This document shows, piece after piece, positions 1 to 6,083 of a stretch of 9,829 bases of DNA. Each line of letters opens with the position of its first letter. Within the stretch, counting starts at the first letter, position 1. A program made the position numbers and the translations under genes. Origin of the DNA: an uncultured Clostridia bacterium (GTDB taxonomy: Bacteria; Bacillota; Clostridia; Christensenellales; Borkfalkiaceae); contig CAJOMM010000047.1 of NCBI GenBank assembly GCA_905235765.1, forward strand, positions 1 through 9,829. Direction: 5' to 3'. The notes beneath the pieces were generated by a model that saw nothing but the letters and a program-made list of their open reading frames with translations, was not told where the DNA came from and did no database searches.

Positions 1-206
1 AAAGCGGACGCAAGCACGAGCGTCGCTATTCCCAGCGTTATTACGGCGGCAAGCCATCCTCCCGAACCGTTTTTTGAAGATTTTTTGTTTTTTCCGTCGC
101 GCCCTTCGAACGCGTTTTCCACTTGTTTTTTGACGGAAATATCTTTTTGTTCGCCGTTTGCTACCGCTTCGGCTTTTTCCAAAGCGCTGTTGTTTTTCTT
201 TTCCAT
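1..206 (-). CDS. ypeB: Probable YpeB-like germination protein, N-terminal part (runs off the left edge)
   Basis: Only the first 68 codons are visible. Reading from the ATG at 206 leftward, the protein starts MEKKNNSALEKAEAV, has a strongly charged, Lys-rich, presumably cytoplasmic stretch of about 45 residues, then a Gly/Ser hinge and a hydrophobic segment (WLAAVITLGIATLVLASA, residues 51-68) that looks like a single membrane anchor. It begins 10 bp after the sleB stop, and its ribosome binding site (AAGGAG, 213-218) overlaps that stop codon, so the two genes are translationally coupled. The call is by inference: in Bacillus, sleB is followed by ypeB, whose membrane-anchored product is needed for SleB to be stable and localised in spores. 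The visible residues alone do not prove YpeB, and another membrane protein of the same operon remains possible. The rest of the gene is needed to decide. Confidence 0.5.
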   Translation of the reverse strand, partial: MEKKNNSALEKAEAVANGEQKDISVKKQVENAFEGRDGKNKKSSKNGSGGWLAAVITLGIATLVLASA

Positions 207-216
207 AATTTACTCC

Positions 217-903
217 TTATTTTGCAAAAACGTGATTGCCTATCGTTACCGTAGTCTGTCTGGAAAATATCCAGGAACTCGTCGCGGTTTTCGGATTATA
301 ATAATAGATTGCGCCGTAGGTAGGGTCCCAACCGTTCATAGCGTCCTGTGCCGCTTTCTTCGCCGATTCGTTCGGCGTAAGGTTTATCTGCCCGTCGTCC
401 ACGGCGGTAAAAGCATATCTTTGATAGATTACTCCCGACATCGTGTTGGGGAAAGACGAACTCTTTATCCTGTTCATAACTACAGCGCCTACCGCTACTT
501 GTCCTACGTAACTTTCACCGCGCGCTTCACCGTAGATTAGCCTTGCGAGCAGGTTTACGTCGGAGTTGCTGTAAGACGACGTCGTAGTTGAACTTCCCGA
601 AGATATTCCCATTGCGGCTAACGTTTTAGGTCCCGCTATTCCGTCGACCGCAAGCCCGTTTCTGCGCTGAAAATATTTGACCGCTTCTGCGGTTTTGCTT
701 CCGTAAATACCGTCTACCGCGCCGGTGTAGTACCCCCAGTTTTTAAGTTTCTGTTGAAGGGTTTTTACCGTAGCGCCGGTACTGCCTTGTTTTAAAACCA
801 GCGCGTAAGCAGAGTAGGTGGTCGGCGTTATTATGCCGCCCACAGCGAACACGGCTATCGCCGCGGCAATAAATACCGCAAATAATTTTAACGTTTTTTT
901 CAT
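217..903 (-). CDS. sleB: Spore cortex-lytic enzyme SleB (peptidoglycan-binding + SleB hydrolase domain)
   Basis: A secreted enzyme that degrades cortex peptidoglycan during spore germination; SleB proteins are lytic transglycosylases acting on muramic-lactam-containing cortex. The 228-residue product has a signal peptide (residues 1 to about 33, KK followed by a long Ala/Val/Ile-rich core ending in YSAYA). A PG_binding_1 repeat follows at about 36-99 (LKQGSTGATVKTLQ ... VDGIAGPKTLAAMGI), then a Ser/Thr linker and the hydrolase_2/SleB domain at about 114-228. That domain contains GEARGE (125-130) with the expected catalytic Glu at 126, and the C-terminal IGNHVFAK. Length and domain order match the family, and no key residue is missing. 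The start overlaps the spoIIR stop by 4 bp (ATGA), with an AGGAGG site 4 nt upstream (908-913). Its place between spoIIR and a ypeB-like gene supports forespore expression. Confidence 0.93.
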   Translation of the reverse strand: MKKTLKLFAVFIAAAIAVFAVGGIITPTTYSAYALVLKQGSTGATVKTLQQKLKNWGYYTGAVDGIYGSKTAEAVKYFQRRNGLAVDGIAGPKTLAAMGISSGSSTTTSSYSNSDVNLLARLIYGEARGESYVGQVAVGAVVMNRIKSSSFPNTMSGVIYQRYAFTAVDDGQINLTPNESAKKAAQDAMNGWDPTYGAIYYYNPKTATSSWIFSRQTTVTIGNHVFAK

Positions 904-1427
904 ATATCCTCCTGATTAAAAAAACTTTTTATTATTTCGTAAATTTTACTTTTATATTTGTAGACTTTTGTGTCCGTAAAACATAGCGGCGGATAAACCA
1001 CGCACCACCAATTGTCTCCCTGACCGCTGCCGAGGTTTATTATAAGAGCGTCGTAATATCCTTTTTCCAAAGTAAATTCCCCGTAAGTTCTTGTCGGAAA
1101 TTCTTCGTTATTTATTTTGGCTTGACTCGTATAAGTAAATCCGCGCTTAATAAGGACTTCGTCGGCTATTCTTTCTATATTATTAAGATTATCCGTTATG
1201 GCTTTTTCGGCTTTTTCTTTGTTGTCGCATTGGGCGACTATGGGCGTCAGAAAATCCACGACGGCGTCTTTTATTTCATATTTTACCGACTGATCCCGTT
1301 CGGAATTGGAATCGGCGCGAATATGTATTCTTAAATATTCGGTTTCGGCACCGGAAGGGGAAAGAGCCCCGACGATAAACACAATGGCGATAAGACACCC
1401 TAAAACGCATAAACAGTATTTTTTCAT
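900..1427 (-). CDS. spoIIR: Stage II sporulation protein R (SpoIIR)
   Basis: SpoIIR is the secreted forespore signal that triggers SpoIIGA in the mother-cell membrane to process pro-sigma-E, linking the two compartments after asymmetric division. The 175-residue product has an N-terminal signal or anchor segment (residues 4-24, CLCVLGCLIAIVFIVGALSPS). The diagnostic SpoIIR blocks follow: EYLRIHIRADSNSERDQSVK (30-49) and GQGDNWWCVVYPPLCF (135-150). It is shorter than B. subtilis SpoIIR and ends soon after the PPLCF block; short versions are common in Clostridia. The ATG at 1427 is preceded by AGGAGA at a normal distance. It is the first gene of the operon; its TGA stop overlaps the sleB start by 4 bp. 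A sigma-F-like promoter lies just upstream. Identification is by recognised family motifs and is firm. Confidence 0.93.
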   Translation of the reverse strand: MKKYCLCVLGCLIAIVFIVGALSPSGAETEYLRIHIRADSNSERDQSVKYEIKDAVVDFLTPIVAQCDNKEKAEKAITDNLNNIERIADEVLIKRGFTYTSQAKINNEEFPTRTYGEFTLEKGYYDALIINLGSGQGDNWWCVVYPPLCFTDTKVYKYKSKIYEIIKSFFNQEDI

Positions 1428-1450
1428 AATCTTCTCCTATACAGCGATAG

Positions 1451-1480
1451 AATTATCGACATTTGACCGTTATTTTATAC
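1451..1480 (-). promoter_or_regulatory. Candidate sigma-F/sigma-G-type promoter for spoIIR-sleB-ypeB
   Basis: On the minus strand the sequence reads GTATA, exactly 15 bp, then GTCGATAATT, 23 nt before the spoIIR ATG. The known forespore consensus is roughly GYATA-N15-GGNNANANTR. The -35 and spacer fit fully; the -10 matches G, A, A and T but lacks the second G and the final purine. No good sigma-A promoter is seen in this gap on the minus strand. Sigma-F control is known for spoIIR in Bacillus; applying it here is inference from the motif. Confidence 0.5.
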
Positions 1481-1499
1481 TTTCCTGTGGTGAAATTCA

Positions 1500-1528
1500 T
1501 TGACAATCGCGCGAAAAACGGCTAAAAT
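1500..1528 (+). promoter_or_regulatory. Sigma-A promoter of eno
   Basis: TTGACA (1500-1505), 17 bp, TAAAAT (1523-1528). This is a near-consensus housekeeping promoter about 45 nt before the eno ATG, divergent from and within 20 bp of the spoIIR promoter. The ribosome binding site AAGGAG (1559-1564) sits 8 nt before the start codon. Confidence 0.85.
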
Positions 1529-1572
1529 AAACTTGTAAAAAATTTTTTAAGATTTTATAAGGAGAAGTTATT

Positions 1573-2871
1573 ATGTCAGTTTTAAAAATCGAAAAAGTAA
1601 TCGGCCGCGAAATTCTGGATTCCCGTGGGAACCCCACCGTTGAAGCGGAAGTTGTTTTATCTAACGGCGTTATCGGCAGAGGCATGGCGCCTTCAGGCGC
1701 TTCTACCGGCGAGTTTGAAGCTTTGGAACTTCGCGACGGCGATAAAAAACGCTATCTCGGAAAAGGCACGGAAAAAGCCGTAAACAATATAAATACCACC
1801 ATCAATTCCGTTCTTACCGGAATGGACGCGAGCGATATTTACGCTGTAGACGGCGCAATGATTAAAGCCGACGGCACAAAGGATAAATCCAAACTCGGCG
1901 CAAACGCTATCTTGGCGGTTTCTATCGCCTGCGCAAGAGCGGCGGCAACCTCTCTCAATATTCCGCTTTATCGTTTTTTGGGCGGTATAAACGGAAACAG
2001 ACTTCCCGTTCCTATGATGAACATATTAAACGGCGGCGCGCACGCAACCAACACTGTCGACACGCAGGAATTTATGATTATGCCGGTCGGCGCTCCTTCT
2101 TTTAAAGAAGCGCTCCGTTGGTGCGCGGAAGTGTTCCACGCTTTAGCTTCTATATTAAAGAGCAAAGGTCTTGCAACTTCCGTTGGCGACGAAGGCGGTT
2201 TCGCGCCCAACTTGAAGAGCGATGAAGAAACCATCGAAACTATTCTTGAAGCGATAAAGAAAGCCGGCTACGAACCCGGCAAAGATTTTATGCTCGCTAT
2301 GGACGCCGCTTCTTCGGAGTGGAAGAGCGAAAAGGGCAAAGGATTCTATAAACTTCCCAAAGCCGGCACGGAATATACTTCCAAAGAACTTATCGCTCAC
2401 TGGAAGAGTTTGGTCGAAAAATACCCCATAATCTCCATTGAAGACGGTCTTGACGAAGAGGACTGGGAAGGTTGGCAGCTTATGACGAAAGAACTCGGAG
2501 ATAAAGTTCAGCTCGTCGGAGACGACCTTTTCGTTACCAACACCGAAAGATTGTCTAAAGGAATTTCTCTCGGCGCCGGAAACGCAATTCTTATCAAACT
2601 CAATCAGATAGGTTCCGTTTCAGAAACGTTAGAAGCTATAAAGATGGCGCATAAAGCCGGATATACCGCGGTTACCTCTCACCGTTCCGGAGAGACGGAA
2701 GACACCACGATTGCCGACCTTGCAGTTGCGCTCAATACCTGCCAGATTAAAACCGGTGCTCCCAGCCGTACGGAACGCGTCGCTAAATATAATCAACTTT
2801 TAAGAATAGAAGAAGAACTCGGCGACGCCGCTATTTATCCTAAAATGGGCGCGTTCAACGTAAAGAAATAA
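1573..2871 (+). CDS. eno: Enolase (phosphopyruvate hydratase)
   Basis: Converts 2-phosphoglycerate to phosphoenolpyruvate in glycolysis; a cytoplasmic enzyme. The 432-residue product is full length for the family. Visible landmarks are the mobile loop SGASTGEFE (41-49), NGGAHA with His157, the QEF Glu166, and GDEGGF with the general-acid Glu207. The three Mg ligands are Asp244 (LAMDAA), Glu290 (SIEDGLDEEDW) and Asp317 (VGDDLF), and the catalytic Lys is Lys342 in the signature ILIKLNQIGSVSET (339-352). SHRSGE (369-374) also matches. All catalytic positions are present. The start MSVLKIEKVIGREILDSRG is typical and has a good ribosome binding site. It is monocistronic: a strong promoter in front and a strong terminator behind. 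Confidence 0.98.
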   Translation: MSVLKIEKVIGREILDSRGNPTVEAEVVLSNGVIGRGMAPSGASTGEFEALELRDGDKKRYLGKGTEKAVNNINTTINSVLTGMDASDIYAVDGAMIKADGTKDKSKLGANAILAVSIACARAAATSLNIPLYRFLGGINGNRLPVPMMNILNGGAHATNTVDTQEFMIMPVGAPSFKEALRWCAEVFHALASILKSKGLATSVGDEGGFAPNLKSDEETIETILEAIKKAGYEPGKDFMLAMDAASSEWKSEKGKGFYKLPKAGTEYTSKELIAHWKSLVEKYPIISIEDGLDEEDWEGWQLMTKELGDKVQLVGDDLFVTNTERLSKGISLGAGNAILIKLNQIGSVSETLEAIKMAHKAGYTAVTSHRSGETEDTTIADLAVALNTCQIKTGAPSRTERVAKYNQLLRIEEELGDAAIYPKMGAFNVKK

Positions 2872-2889
2872 ACACTTAGTAAAACTTGT

Positions 2890-2926
2890 TTTTTGCCGTC
2901 GCATTTTGCGACGGCAAAAATTTTTT
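2890..2926 (+). terminator. Intrinsic terminator of eno
   Basis: A perfect 14-bp stem (TTTTTGCCGTCGCA at 2890-2903, paired with 2907-2920), a TTT loop, then six T (2921-2926). It begins 18 bp after the eno stop. Confidence 0.92.
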
Positions 2927-2931
2927 AAAAT

Positions 2932-2960
2932 TTGACTTTTAAGATTATTTATGGTAAAAT
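2932..2960 (+). promoter_or_regulatory. Sigma-A promoter of the Rrf2-family gene
   Basis: TTGACT (2932-2937), 17 bp, TAAAAT (2955-2960), about 80 nt before the start codon. The long leader carries a palindrome directly after the -10 box and a small hairpin further down. Confidence 0.82.
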
Positions 2961-2975
2961 ATACCTGTTTGGTAT
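2961..2975. promoter_or_regulatory. Candidate Rrf2 operator palindrome
   Basis: ATACC-TGTTT-GGTAT: perfect 5-bp arms around a 5-bp centre, starting immediately after the -10 box, so it covers the expected transcription start. Rrf2 regulators such as IscR and CymR often repress their own genes through short palindromes at this position. The role here is inferred from position and symmetry, not from a known consensus. Confidence 0.55.
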
Positions 2976-2995
2976 GTAAAAGCGTATTTACGCAA

Positions 2996-3015
2996 TCGAT
3001 TTAAGAGAAAATCGA
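2996..3015 (+). other. Small leader hairpin before the Rrf2-family gene
   Basis: TCGATTT (2996-3002) pairs with AAATCGA (3009-3015) over a 6-nt loop, in the 5' untranslated region and 15 nt before the AAGGAG ribosome binding site. No T-run follows, so it is not a terminator; it may stabilise the mRNA, or be chance. Confidence 0.35.
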
Positions 3016-3041
3016 AGAAATAAAACGTTTAAGGAGAAAGT

Positions 3042-3470
3042 ATGAAGATTTCTACACGGGGGAGATACGCGGTAAGGGTTTTGGTGGATATGGCAGAACA
3101 CGACGCCGGCGAATATATTCCGCTTAAAGAAGTCGCGGAAAGACAAGAAATTTCTCAGAAATATCTTGAGGGGATAATGATTCTTTTATCCAAGAATAAG
3201 ATAGTAAAAACCACCCACGGCAAGGGCGGAGGGTACAAATTCAATATACCTCCCGAAAAAATAACCGTAGGAGATATTTTGCGGCTTACCGAAGCGAATT
3301 GGGCGCCGGTTTCTTGTCTGGAAGATAACGTTGAGCCGTGTCCGCGCGCAGCCGATTGTCGTACGCGCGGTATGTGGGGAGAATTTTATAAGCTTGTAAA
3401 CAACTATTTCGATAATATCCATATAGCGGACCTTGTGAACAAAGGCGTTCAAAATCAGTACGTTATATAA
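3042..3470 (+). CDS. Rrf2 family transcriptional regulator, IscR-like with Fe-S cysteines
   Basis: A DNA-binding regulator of the Rrf2 family; the sequence suggests it senses Fe-S cluster or redox status. The 142-residue protein opens with MKISTRGRYAVRVLVDMAEH, the family hallmark. A winged helix-turn-helix follows (about 26-66, IPLKEVAERQEISQKYLE, then a Gly-rich wing at HGKGGGYKF). Three cysteines, Cys92, Cys100 and Cys106, lie in the loop where IscR holds its [2Fe-2S] cluster (IscR spacing is C-x5-C-x5-C; here C-x7-C-x5-C). CymR-type members usually lack these cysteines, so an Fe-S sensor is favoured. The ribosome binding site AAGGAG (3031-3036) is 5 nt from the ATG. It is monocistronic and has no isc, suf or cysteine genes next to it, so its targets are not visible apart from a likely operator in its own promoter. 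Confidence 0.9.
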   Translation: MKISTRGRYAVRVLVDMAEHDAGEYIPLKEVAERQEISQKYLEGIMILLSKNKIVKTTHGKGGGYKFNIPPEKITVGDILRLTEANWAPVSCLEDNVEPCPRAADCRTRGMWGEFYKLVNNYFDNIHIADLVNKGVQNQYVI

Positions 3471-3520
3471 TCCTTAAAAGGTAAGCCTTGCCTATATAAA
3501 AATAATACCGATAGAAAAAT

Positions 3521-3562
3521 AACGCCGCAAAATCTGTGATTTTACAGATTTTGCGGCGTTTT
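3521..3562. terminator. Shared two-way terminator between the Rrf2 gene and the lipid kinase gene
   Basis: A 17-bp perfect stem (3521-3537 with 3544-3560) around a 6-nt loop. It is followed by TTTT on the plus strand (3559-3562) and, read from the other side, by a T-rich stretch (TTATTTTTC, complement of 3514-3522). It lies between two convergent genes and can stop transcription in both directions. Confidence 0.85.
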
Positions 3563-3578
3563 AACGCAAATGTTTCTG

Positions 3579-4454
3579 TTAACAAAATATCTTGAGTTTA
3601 TCCGATACTATACTTATTTCCACGGGAATATCATCGTATAATTGTCCGTCCACCTGTACGGTGTAAGGCTTTTCGCATTTGAACTTTACGGTTTTGAAGT
3701 TTTTATGTACTACTTGTGGTACGGAAAGTATTTTACCTTGTTTCAGTTTAATAAATGCGTTTACCATCTTTAACCCTTTCACTTCTTTTACCGCGACGAA
3801 TTCGAGTTTTTTATCGAACGGGTCGGCGGCAGGGCATATCCGTATACCTCCGCCGTATCGGTGGCCGTTAGCAAAACAGGCTATAAGCGAACGGTATTTT
3901 TCGAACGGCGCGTCGTCTAATGCGACTTCGAATTCCGAATAATCGAATTTCAACAACGTCTTTATGAGACTTTTCGTATACTGGAATTTAGTCTTTTTTC
4001 TCGCTTTTTCATATTTTTTCAGAACCTCAACGTCTATTCCCATACCGATTATGTTTACGCCTCTTACGGTTGGCATCTGCATATAGTCTACGTATTTTGT
4101 TTTTCCGTTAAGTATTATTTTGAGCGCCTCTAAAGGGTCGAGAGGAAGTTTAAGAGCGCTTGCAAAATCGTTGCCCGTTCCGCATGGTATTATCCCCACG
4201 TTCACTTTGTCGAAATCCGGTATTCCGTTAATAACTTCGTGTATCGTACCGTCTCCGCCCATTATGACTATATCCGTGGCGCCCGCTTCTACGATTTTTT
4301 CAGCGATATCTATAGCATGCTTCGGTTTATGCGTAAAGTGTATGCGGTAATCGACTTTTAACCGTTTGAGTTCTTCTTCCGTCTTTGACAGCGCGCGCTT
4401 TATTTTCTTTCCGTTTGAACCTCCGGCGCAGGGGTTTACTATAAAGTCAAGCAT
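3579..4454 (-). CDS. Diacylglycerol kinase family lipid kinase (YegS/DgkB type)
   Basis: Soluble, membrane-associated lipid kinases of this family phosphorylate diacylglycerol or a related lipid with ATP, recycling it to phosphatidic acid. The 291-residue protein has the DAGK catalytic fold from the first residues (MLDFIVNPCAGG). The nucleotide loop GGDGTIHEVINGI is at 66-78 and GIIPCGTGNDFA at 87-98. The C-terminal domain follows, with GGGIRICPAADPFD (201-214) and QVDGQLYDD (267-275). At that last block most family members have DGE, whose Glu acts as catalytic base in the S. aureus enzyme DgkB; here it is Gln271. Substrate cannot be told from sequence. Start: the ATG at 4454 gives a normal family N-terminus, although only a weak AAGGA lies upstream, rather far away. 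It is monocistronic, convergent with the Rrf2 gene and divergent from cca. Confidence 0.9.
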   Translation of the reverse strand: MLDFIVNPCAGGSNGKKIKRALSKTEEELKRLKVDYRIHFTHKPKHAIDIAEKIVEAGATDIVIMGGDGTIHEVINGIPDFDKVNVGIIPCGTGNDFASALKLPLDPLEALKIILNGKTKYVDYMQMPTVRGVNIIGMGIDVEVLKKYEKARKKTKFQYTKSLIKTLLKFDYSEFEVALDDAPFEKYRSLIACFANGHRYGGGIRICPAADPFDKKLEFVAVKEVKGLKMVNAFIKLKQGKILSVPQVVHKNFKTVKFKCEKPYTVQVDGQLYDDIPVEISIVSDKLKIFC

Positions 4455-4488
4455 TTGTTTTCTTAATTCCTTTTAAGTGTACGTTTTT

Positions 4489-4517
4489 ATTTTATAATAA
4501 AATGCCGTAAATTACAA
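4489..4517 (-). promoter_or_regulatory. Sigma-A promoter of the lipid kinase gene
   Basis: On the minus strand: TTGTAA (4517-4512), 17 bp, TAAAAT (4494-4489), about 35 nt before the start codon. It is divergent from the cca promoter roughly 45 bp away. Confidence 0.65.
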
Positions 4518-4555
4518 CAGTTTAGTCGCTTTTAGATAGATTTTTTTGAATTTTG

Positions 4556-4564
4556 TGCTATAAT
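4556..4564 (+). promoter_or_regulatory. Extended -10 promoter of cca
   Basis: TG-C-TATAAT: the TG (4556-4557) one base before a consensus -10 box (4559-4564) marks an extended -10 promoter, which needs little -35 contact; no good -35 is seen. Initiation 6-7 nt after the box would fall at about 4571, which is the A of the cca ATG, so the transcript is expected to have little or no leader. Confidence 0.6.
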
Positions 4565-4570
4565 AAAATC

Positions 4571-5776
4571 ATGACAGACGGTTTAATTTGCGGTATTTTG
4601 CCTTTAGAACTTAAATCTTTAGCCGAACGTTTTTCCTCTCCGCTTTACGTGGTGGGAGGTTTCGTTCGGAATTTTTTAATCGGGAAAGTTGTTTCCGACG
4701 ATTGCGATATCGCAGGCAATATTCCTACAGAAGAATTTACGAAAGGAGCCTTAGACGCCGGATTTTACGTTGTCGCTGTATATCCGCGCACGGGAACCGT
4801 CGTCATAAAAAAAGATAAAAGGAAATACGAGTATACTCGTTTCCGTACCGACGTTTACGTCCGCGGCGAACATACGCCTTTTAAAACGCAGTTCACAGAC
4901 GATATATTAATTGACGCTCGGCGCAGAGATTTTAAGTGCAACGCCGTCTATTACGATTTGAAAAATTCTGAGTTCGTAGATCCTTTGAACGGCATAAAAG
5001 ATATTGAAAATAAAGTTCTTGACACCGTGGTTTCGCCCGAGCGAGTTTTCGGTTTTGACGGGTTAAGGCTTTTAAGACTTGCGAGATTTTCGGGCGAATT
5101 GGGATTTAGACCTACCGAAGAGGTGATGGCCGCTTCGAAATTATTCGCGTATAATTTAGACGAAATTTCCGTCGAAAGGGTGTTCGCCGAATTGAAACTT
5201 ATTTTAGCGGCGGACTCTAAATATCCGTTTTCCGATAAGCGCGGACATTACACCGCTTTAAAACTTCTCGATGAAACGCGCGTTTTAGACCGTATCGTTC
5301 CCGAATTGACTCTCGGAAGAAATATGTTTCAGCGCGCCGATTATCACAAGTACGACGTGTTGGAACACACCTTAAAAACCGTGCTTTACGCACCTGAAGA
5401 AATAAGACTTGCCGCGCTTTTTCACGACGTCGGAAAACCTTATTGTATGTTGAATTACGGGAGATATAACGGGCACGATAAGGTTGGCGGAGAAATAGCC
5501 GAAACCGTGTTAAAAAGACTGAAAGCCCCCGTTTCCACCGTAAAAGAAGTAAAATTTTTGACTGAATTTCATATGCTCGATATGGAAAACGATATGCGCG
5601 AAATCAAACTAAAAATGTTTATTGCGCAAAATTATAGCAATATCGATAAACTCTTAAAACTGAAACAAGCGGATTATTCTGCCGGGAAAGACGATTTAAA
5701 CGTTTGCCCGACCGTACAAAGATGGAACTCGGTTAATGAAACAAGACGGAACGCCGTTTTTGGTTTCGGATCTTAA
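4571..5776 (+). CDS. cca: CCA-adding tRNA nucleotidyltransferase, N-terminal and central part (gene frameshifted)
   Basis: Adds or repairs the 3' CCA of tRNAs using CTP and ATP. From the ATG at 4571 the frame encodes 401 residues. Visible are the class II nucleotidyltransferase head (YVVGGFVRNFLIG, 26-38; catalytic DCD at 44-46), RRRDFKCNA (117-125), RLARFSGELGF (169-179), the tRNA-handling region with SVERVFAELKLIL (200-212), and an HD phosphohydrolase-type domain with FHDVGKP (284-290). Family similarity stops at about residue 390 (RWNSVNE). The frame then reads 11 unrelated residues to a stop at 5776, while the missing C-terminal end continues in another frame from 5736. An upstream TTG start at 4553 is less likely because it precedes the -10 box. 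No Shine-Dalgarno is seen; the message looks leaderless. Function of the break-carrying protein is uncertain. Confidence 0.88.
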   Translation: MTDGLICGILPLELKSLAERFSSPLYVVGGFVRNFLIGKVVSDDCDIAGNIPTEEFTKGALDAGFYVVAVYPRTGTVVIKKDKRKYEYTRFRTDVYVRGEHTPFKTQFTDDILIDARRRDFKCNAVYYDLKNSEFVDPLNGIKDIENKVLDTVVSPERVFGFDGLRLLRLARFSGELGFRPTEEVMAASKLFAYNLDEISVERVFAELKLILAADSKYPFSDKRGHYTALKLLDETRVLDRIVPELTLGRNMFQRADYHKYDVLEHTLKTVLYAPEEIRLAALFHDVGKPYCMLNYGRYNGHDKVGGEIAETVLKRLKAPVSTVKEVKFLTEFHMLDMENDMREIKLKMFIAQNYSNIDKLLKLKQADYSAGKDDLNVCPTVQRWNSVNETRRNAVFGFGS

Positions 5777-5939
5777 AATAAGCGGAAAAGATCTTTTGGC
5801 TTTGGGAATAAGCGGTAAACACGTAGGAGAGTTTTTGGATTCCGCGCTTAAAGACGCCATTATCGAGCCTGAATTAAACGACAGAGAAAAACTTTTGAAA
5901 AGAGCGGAAAAATTTGCAAGTAAAATAAATAACGGGTAA
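5736..5939 (+). CDS. cca: C-terminal part of the CCA-adding enzyme, in a shifted frame
   Basis: A 67-residue frame, MKQDGTPFLVSDLKISGKDL and onward, that carries the normal C-terminal end of CCA-adding enzymes: the family's 'P-hydrophobic-x-DL-x-I-x-GKDLL-x-LGI-x-GKHVGE' region followed by EPELNDREKLLKRAEKFA. It overlaps the end of the preceding frame by 41 bp and lies +1 relative to it. Joining RWNSVNE to MKQDGTPF would give a continuous enzyme of about 457 residues, the usual length. The ATG at 5736 need not be a real start: no Shine-Dalgarno is seen, and Met here is probably an internal residue of the ancestral protein. This is either a disabled gene end or the result of an assembly or sequencing error. 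Confidence 0.75.
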   Translation: MKQDGTPFLVSDLKISGKDLLALGISGKHVGEFLDSALKDAIIEPELNDREKLLKRAEKFASKINNG

Positions 5940-6025
5940 AATTTCAAGCGCAAAATCGGTTTTTTTAGCAAGTTTTTATACTTTGGAAGTCTTAAACCGT
6001 TGAATTATAAGTGTTTTTAATTTAC

Positions 6026-6054
6026 TTGACACTTTTTGCGTACGATACTATAAT
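6026..6054 (+). promoter_or_regulatory. Consensus sigma-A promoter of the M29 aminopeptidase gene
   Basis: TTGACA (6026-6031), 17 bp, TATAAT (6049-6054): a perfect consensus promoter about 30 nt before the ATG. AGGAG (6071-6075) lies 8 nt before the start codon. Confidence 0.9.
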
Positions 6055-6083
6055 TATTAAGAAAATATTTAGGAGAGGAAATT

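Noticed and set aside
85..540. 151-codon open frame on the plus strand
   Set aside because: Antisense to the ypeB-like gene and sleB, which have clear family motifs, ribosome binding sites and operon spacing; no family likeness of its own.
4553..4570. Upstream TTG start for cca (six extra residues)
   Set aside because: The TTG lies before and within the extended -10 box, so it would not be in the transcript; the ATG at 4571 fits the family start.
5730..5750. Programmed frameshift in cca
   Set aside because: No slippery heptamer, no frameshift-type stop context and no downstream stimulatory hairpin is visible; a 5-nt repeat loss explains the break more simply.
5955..6000. Terminator behind cca (CGGTTT ... 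AAACCG)
   Set aside because: Arms are only 6 bp and about 30 nt apart with no T-run after the second arm; too weak to call.
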